From NCBI RefSeq assembly GCF_000283155.1, contig NW_004454170.1, positions 18,512,212 through 18,576,211 on the forward strand: a DNA stretch of 64,000 bases, read 5' to 3'. The notes under the pieces are model-generated. The model was not told where the DNA came from. It made no database searches and was given only the letters and a program-made list of their open reading frames with translations. Shown here one piece after another: positions 59,206 through 64,000 of the stretch. The DNA comes from Ceratotherium simum simum. Lineage: Eukaryota > Chordata > Mammalia > Perissodactyla > Rhinocerotidae. A program made the position numbers and the translations under genes. Each line of letters begins with the position of its first letter. The first letter of the stretch is position 1.

Positions 59206-59264
59206 TGCATGATTAAATATTGTTGTTGTTTTTTTTTTTTTTTTTTGCATGATTAAATATTGTT
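59206..59264 (-). repeat. Oligo(T) tract flanked by a 19-bp perfect direct repeat
   Basis: TGCATGATTAAATATTGTT occurs at 59206-59224 and again at 59246-59264. Only GTTGTT plus a run of T (59225-59245, 21 nt) lies between. This is the structure of a target-primed retroposition that inserted only a poly(A) tail, read on the minus strand. Confidence 0.85.
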
Positions 59265-59739
59265 TTGCCCAAGGATTCAGCCTGTATTGATGTTTCTCCC
59301 TGCTGTTCTTGCATTTTTAACTATAGCCTATGCTGATTCTAAGTTTATTTTTTAGCTCTGACCTTTTCTGTGATCCTGATCGGGGCTCAGGGTTTTTAGA
59401 CCCCAGTCACAAAAATAGATTTTAAAAAAAGTGAAATGCCTGCAGAGGCCAGGCCATTAACATAAATGAATGAAGTGGGTTGGAATTGACACGTAGTCAT
59501 GGCGATTGTGGTTTACAGGGGAGTGCATGCCCTATTTAAACAGAGCCATTGGACCTTAGCTCCAGCTGGTTATTACTGAGTGCCCAGTACTGCCAGATCG
59601 GATATGAAATCTAGGTTTTTATGTGAAATCTCTTGATTTTTAAATGAGGCTTTAGAAAAAGTTAAACAATGTGAGCCAAATCAAACACATCTACAGATTG
59701 CATTCAACTTGAGGGGCTCTACTTTTTTGACTTTGTTTT

Positions 59740-60820
59740 AGGTTCACGTGTTGAAATACTTGCTGAGCATTTCTACTTGAGTGTTGCAATGGCCCTTCAA
59801 ACTCAACAAGTCCAAGATAGAACTCATCAACTCTTTATCCTCCTCACCTGCCCTCAGCTGTTTTTTCACTTTTGTTTTCTACCTTATTTAATGGCACTGC
59901 CACATACCTAGTTTATTCAAGTGAGAAACAATTTTACCTTCTAAATATTTCACATCCGTCACTTTCTTTCCATCCCTCCTACCTTTGTCTTAGTACATCG
60001 TCATCTCTTGGCTAGGCTATCGCGAAGCTCCTACATGTTCTCCCTGTTTTGAGTTTGGTCCTACTCAATTCTGTCTTCCACATTGCTTCTAAAATGGCTT
60101 ATCTGAAATACATATCTGACCATGTTTTCCAAGTTTAAAAGTGATTCTCTTACTAATTTAAGTTAAATTACTATGGCCTACACATTCCACCGTAATCTGG
60201 TTCATATCCACACTTCAATCCCCCTTCCTTCCTCTCCTCCACCTTTAGGTTCTAGTATTATCGAACTGCTTATATTTCCTTACGGTATCATTTCACCATG
60301 CTGACTATGCATCAGAATCCCATGGAGGGAGCTTTAAAAATAGAGATGCTCAAGCTTCACCCCAGATTTACTTAAAATTTCTTGGGGTAGGGTCCTGGCA
60401 TCTATTTGTTTTGTTTCGTTTTGTTTTTATGGCTCACAAATTATTTTGAAGCACAGCTAAGGGTGTCAGTATCTATTGCCCTACATCTTGCTGTTTCACA
60501 CGCTCTGTTCTTAGTTGGTTTCTCTGTCTGGAAAACCTCTCTCTTTACTAGATTAGTTTATGCTCATCCTTGAAGGCTAGGTTCAGGGTATTTTTCACCC
60601 CTGGGAATCTTCCTTGTTCTTTGAACCATGCTGTGATGGGCAAAGTGCCTGTTCTCTGTGGCCCATGCTTTCATTGTACTTGCCATTTGAATTGAAATTA
60701 TCTTTCTGTTTCATTATACTGTAAACTTTTTCAGAATTAAGATTATATCTTATTCATATTTATATTCTTTGTACAGCACAGTATCTGAAACAGAAGATGA
60801 TCAATAATGTTGAACTGATT
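59740..60820 (+). mobile_element. L2 LINE 3' portion, split by a MER5-like element
   Basis: Sense order CAACAAGTCCAAGATAGAAC, TCTTCCACATTGCTTCTAAA, GTCTGGAAAACCTCTCTC, TCATCCTTGAAGGCTAGG and a decayed 3' end CAGTATCTGAAACAGAAG fits an old L2. Confidence 0.65.
60295..60455 (+). mobile_element. MER5-like hAT fragment nested in L2
   Basis: CTGACTATGCATCAGAATCC, CATGGAGGGAGCTTTAAAAA and GATGCTCAAGCTTCACCCCA parallel the MER5 interior. Terminal repeats are eroded, so the edges are approximate. Confidence 0.6.
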
Positions 60821-62538
60821 TAGCAGTCGTGCTGTGTGTGGTGCAGGGGGAGGGTTGCAGAAGAGTTTGAGTCCATATACTCAAAAATACAATTTGGCTA
60901 GATTACCTTAATACCTGGGTGTGCTTGCTTGTTTTTGCTTTATATAGCTTTCCCAATTATAATAGTGCCAAGTTAAAAGAAAATCGGTTTAAGATCTTGT
61001 ATAAATTAATTCTGAGTTCAGTGTCTTTATTCCTTTTTTATATGGATTCTGTCCATGTTTTCTTATATATGTTCTGTCTGGATTAATTGGGTTGGATTAA
61101 TTGAGTTAAATACTGTGTTCTTTATGCAGGAACATGAAAGTTAATGCCATATTTAACTGCAAATTGAGTTTTAGGTGAGCCAGAAAGGGAGGAGAGACTT
61201 TAAAAGAGGTTGAAGAATATATCAAATAGGCATTTCTCTAGGATAAATTTGTTTTTGAAAAAGGAGCTTTGTAGAGCAGAAGAATTTTGCTTTAAAAACA
61301 AGGCAGGAAAATCCGAAATTCCTTGGCTGGATTATATTGTTTTGATTTAGTAAATGGAGTTGTCTTTTAATTCAGTGGACCATAGAGGGCAGTGTTTCAC
61401 AGTTTAAAGTTACGGTGATTTCCGTGAAGATGAATACACTTATATGGTGCGTATTTTGTGTTTATGTTTCCCTTACAGACACACATCACAGTAACTGCAA
61501 GGTTAGAAATTTAAGAATTTTAGCTGTATTTAATAATAATAATGTTATAATGTTTTAATGAAAGATTGAGATATAGTTTCAATAAAAAACTTCTTACTAT
61601 TGTTACATCCTAAAATGTGGTACCCTTGGAATAATAGATGAGAACTAAGATGAGAGAAGAGTCATATAAGTTTGATTCATCTAAGTTCAAGTCATGTAAG
61701 TTAAGAAAAAGGAGCAACATAAATTTTATTCGGTAATCTAAATTTATTAGAAAGTTTGGAGAAAATTAGTATCCTGTGTAACTAAAATTTTCTTTTATAA
61801 AAGAATTCTTAAGACTTTCTTATTTATGCAATAGAAGAGGGTATATTTCTTTGTAAGTAAAGCAGTTACACATTTGAGTAAACTAATTGAATTATGATAT
61901 TAAAGTCATAGGCAGAAGAAATCATCTAGGAATAGTTCCTTTTGGAATGGGTTATTATTTCAGATTTATTTTAACAAAAAAACCACTTAAGTGTATTAAT
62001 TAGCAATTAGTAATTGAAACTGCATTTTATCTAGTTTCCAAATTATAAAAAGATTTTTCTCTCCTGAAAAACCATTTGTTCTAATACCAGAACTCTATAA
62101 TAACATATTTTGTTATTAGGAACAAAGATTGAATATATTTTGGGTCAAATTTATTGGCCTCCATATGCAGCTAATTTCTGATACAGAAAAGTATGATGTA
62201 ATAGTAAAAACATAAAATGATTTACCTTACTGACGTTATAAAGGGTTGCACGATATTTAGGAACTATAGATTTCTTAATACTCGTGTGTGTTTGCCAGTT
62301 TAATCCAGTGGTTTCTATTTGTGGTTAAAAAATGTATAATGTTTTGATTAGCTTCAGCAGGGAGTTGACAGATAGATATTCATCTGATATATTCATTGGG
62401 TCTTTTCACATTCCTTCCATGCATTTACTTGTCTTGAGTTTTCTTCTGTTACATTTGCCAGTTGAGGAAAGGAAGCAGCATATGTATATAAGCCTGTATG
62501 TATGTATGCAAAAACTTTGAGTGACAACTTCATTCTTT

Positions 62539-62767
62539 TTTTTGTGAGGAAGATCAGCCCTGAGCTAACATCCGTGCCAATCCTCCTGTTCTTGCTCAGG
62601 AAGACTGGCCTTGGGCTAAAATCTGTGCCCATCTTCCTCCACTTTATATGGGATGCTGCCACAGCATGGCCTGACAAGCGGTGTGTCGATGCGCGCCCGG
62701 GATCTGAACCCCGGGCCGCCAGCAGCGGAGCGCGTGCACTTAACCATTACGCCACAGGGCCAGCCCC
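62539..62767 (-). mobile_element. ERE SINE, long-tail type
   Basis: Antisense, two tail modules, CpG-retaining head (GCGCGCCCGGGATC). Flanks ACAACTTCATTCTTT (62524-62538) and ACAATTTCATTCTTT (62768-62782) have one mismatch. Confidence 0.93.
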
Positions 62768-63131
62768 ACAATTTCATTCTTTATTAAAAAATAGTTTAGT
62801 AGTATAACTTCAACAAAACTTGTGGTTGCTTTTAGGACTCACATTCCATCTTTAAATACAAAACATCCATAGCTTTGTATCAGAAATCTCATATAAAATT
62901 ATCTTGGGATAAAATTCTAGTGTTTCGTTGATATTGGTGGGATAAGGTTGCATTGTAACTAGATTCTGATTTTAGTATATGATGGGTATGAATTTTGATA
63001 TTTCTTCTAGCAGCACCTAGACATAGTAAATGAGTGTTTTTCTATTCCAGTTTCCAATTTCTCCTTAGGTTGAATATTTCATATATTTGAAAAAATTTTA
63101 GTGGAACTCCTAGTAATCTCTAATTTTAATT

Positions 63132-63399
63132 AATTTAATTTAATTTAATTTTTTTGTGTGTGAGGAAGATCAGCCTTGAGCTAATATCCAATGCCAGTCT
63201 CCTCTTTTTTGCTGAGGAAGACTGGCCCTGGGCTAATATCCGTGCTAAAGTAGAGGAAGGCTACTACTTTATATGGGACGCCACCACAGCATGGCTTGAC
63301 AAGCGGTGCATTGGTGTGCGCCCAGGATCTGAACTGGTGAACCCTGGGCCCCCGAAGTGGAGCTCATGTACTTAACCGCTGCACTGCCAGGCTGGCCCC
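63132..63399 (-). mobile_element. ERE SINE with expanded (TTTAA)n tail
   Basis: Antisense, two tail modules followed by an inserted or rearranged AAGTAGAGGAAGG stretch and the head. A perfect 14-bp target duplication, CTCTAATTTTAATT, lies at 63118-63131 and 63400-63413. The tail side is a TTTAA-type repeat. Confidence 0.92.
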
Positions 63400-63610
63400 C
63401 TCTAATTTTAATTTAAGTAAAAGGAAAATATACTTAGGAAGGATAAGTTTGTTTCTTTTAAATGCCCCACCTACTCTTTTAAACATATAATTAGTTTTTA
63501 TCTTAGCAATTTCTCATCATATAGTAGTTATAACAGTGGGCCATTTTAAATGTAGGACCTGAAAATCTGTTAATTTGGATTTGAAATTCAGTGATGGAAG
63601 ATAATTTTTT

Positions 63611-63853
63611 TTGGTGAGGAAGATTGGCCCTGAGCTAACATCTATTGCCACTCTTCCTCTTTTTGCTTGAGGAAGATTGTCCCTGAGCTAACATTTGTGG
63701 CAGTCTTCCTCTATTTTTTTTGTATGTGGGCCGCCTCCACAGCATGGCTTGATGAGTGGTGTGTAGGTGCATGCCCACGATCTGAACCTATGAGCCCTGG
63801 GCTGCCGAAGTGAAGCATGCAAACTTAACCACTACGCCACTGGGCCAGCCCCA
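63611..63853 (-). mobile_element. ERE SINE, long-tail type
   Basis: Antisense, two tail modules, head ending GGGCCAGCCCC. Flanks GAAGATAATTTTTT (63597-63610) and GAAAATAATTTTTT (63854-63867) differ at one position. Confidence 0.93.
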
Positions 63854-64000
63854 GAAAATAATTTTTTATTCCCCATTTATTTTAAAAATACAGTGGTAGA
63901 AAAGTCAGTAAAATTATATACCAGAAACTTAATGAATGTATTATTTCTATTCTAATATATTCTTTACCCAAAAAGTGTATATCTTTCATACAAATTCATT

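Larger units (their letters stand above)
46708..64000 (+). other. ACBD6: ACBD6 intron 3 (partial, runs off the window)
   Basis: Everything after the exon 3 donor is intron 3. The first 770 bp, then about 47743-48800, 56360-57030, 57610-58660 and 60830-62520 contain no gene and no repeat that I can name with confidence. The remainder is repeat-rich, including the nested block at 49.6-56.25 kb. No fourth ACBD6 exon was recognised. Confidence 0.85.

Noticed and set aside
1489..63853. tRNA-like heads with A and B boxes, considered as tRNA genes
   Set aside because: Each is followed by an ERE body and A-rich tail and flanked by target duplications; none has an intact tRNA 3' half.
46708..64000. 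Search for the fourth ACBD6 exon leading to the ankyrin repeats
   Set aside because: No stretch with suitable splice sites and family-like coding sequence was found; the exon most likely lies beyond the window.

Overview
This is mammalian nuclear DNA, almost certainly from a perissodactyl and most likely an equid. The diagnostic signal is about 20 copies of a tRNA-headed SINE that starts GGGGCCGGCCC, carries a GGTTCGGATCC-type B box and ends in modules built on GATGTTAGCTCAGGGC. This is the equine repetitive element (ERE) family. Older shared mammalian repeats (MIR, L2, MER5-like, MLT1, L1) fill much of the rest. I see no prokaryotic, viral-genome or CRISPR-like organisation.

Layout. Positions 1 to about 35.9 kb are intergenic: interspersed repeats separated by unique sequence with no supportable gene. 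From about 36.08 to 37.07 kb there is a CpG island holding the promoter and first coding exon of ACBD6 (acyl-CoA binding domain containing 6) on the plus strand. Coding exons 1 (36806-37027), 2 (43862-43926) and 3 (46611-46707) join in frame with consensus splice sites. They encode 128 residues: an acidic N-terminus and the complete acyl-CoA-binding domain. The remaining exons, which in the family encode the ankyrin-repeat half, are not in the window, so everything after 46.7 kb is intron 3. In the human genome the neighbour upstream of the ACBD6 promoter is XPR1, more than 100 kb away (from memory), which fits the empty first 36 kb.

The structurally richest stretch is 49.6-56.25 kb in intron 3. 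An old L1-type repeat has been split by an antisense L1, an MLT1 LTR that was itself split by another L1 carrying an ERE, a probable solo LTR that also carries an ERE, and further EREs. Other items of note are a hAT-type DNA transposon with both inverted termini, decayed transposase and a nested SINE (39989-41689); a bare oligo(T) tract flanked by a 19-bp perfect direct repeat (59206-59264); an MLT1 solo LTR with a perfect 5-bp target duplication (25963-26428); and a 12-copy GATA microsatellite. I found no previously undescribed biological system. The most checkable points are the insertion histories and the young SINEs with perfect target-site duplications.

Limits: repeat family names come from recognition of consensus features, not a database search. 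Boundaries without target duplications are approximate. Many of the long open frames in this AT-rich or GC-rich sequence lack ATG starts or lie inside repeats, and were not annotated as genes.
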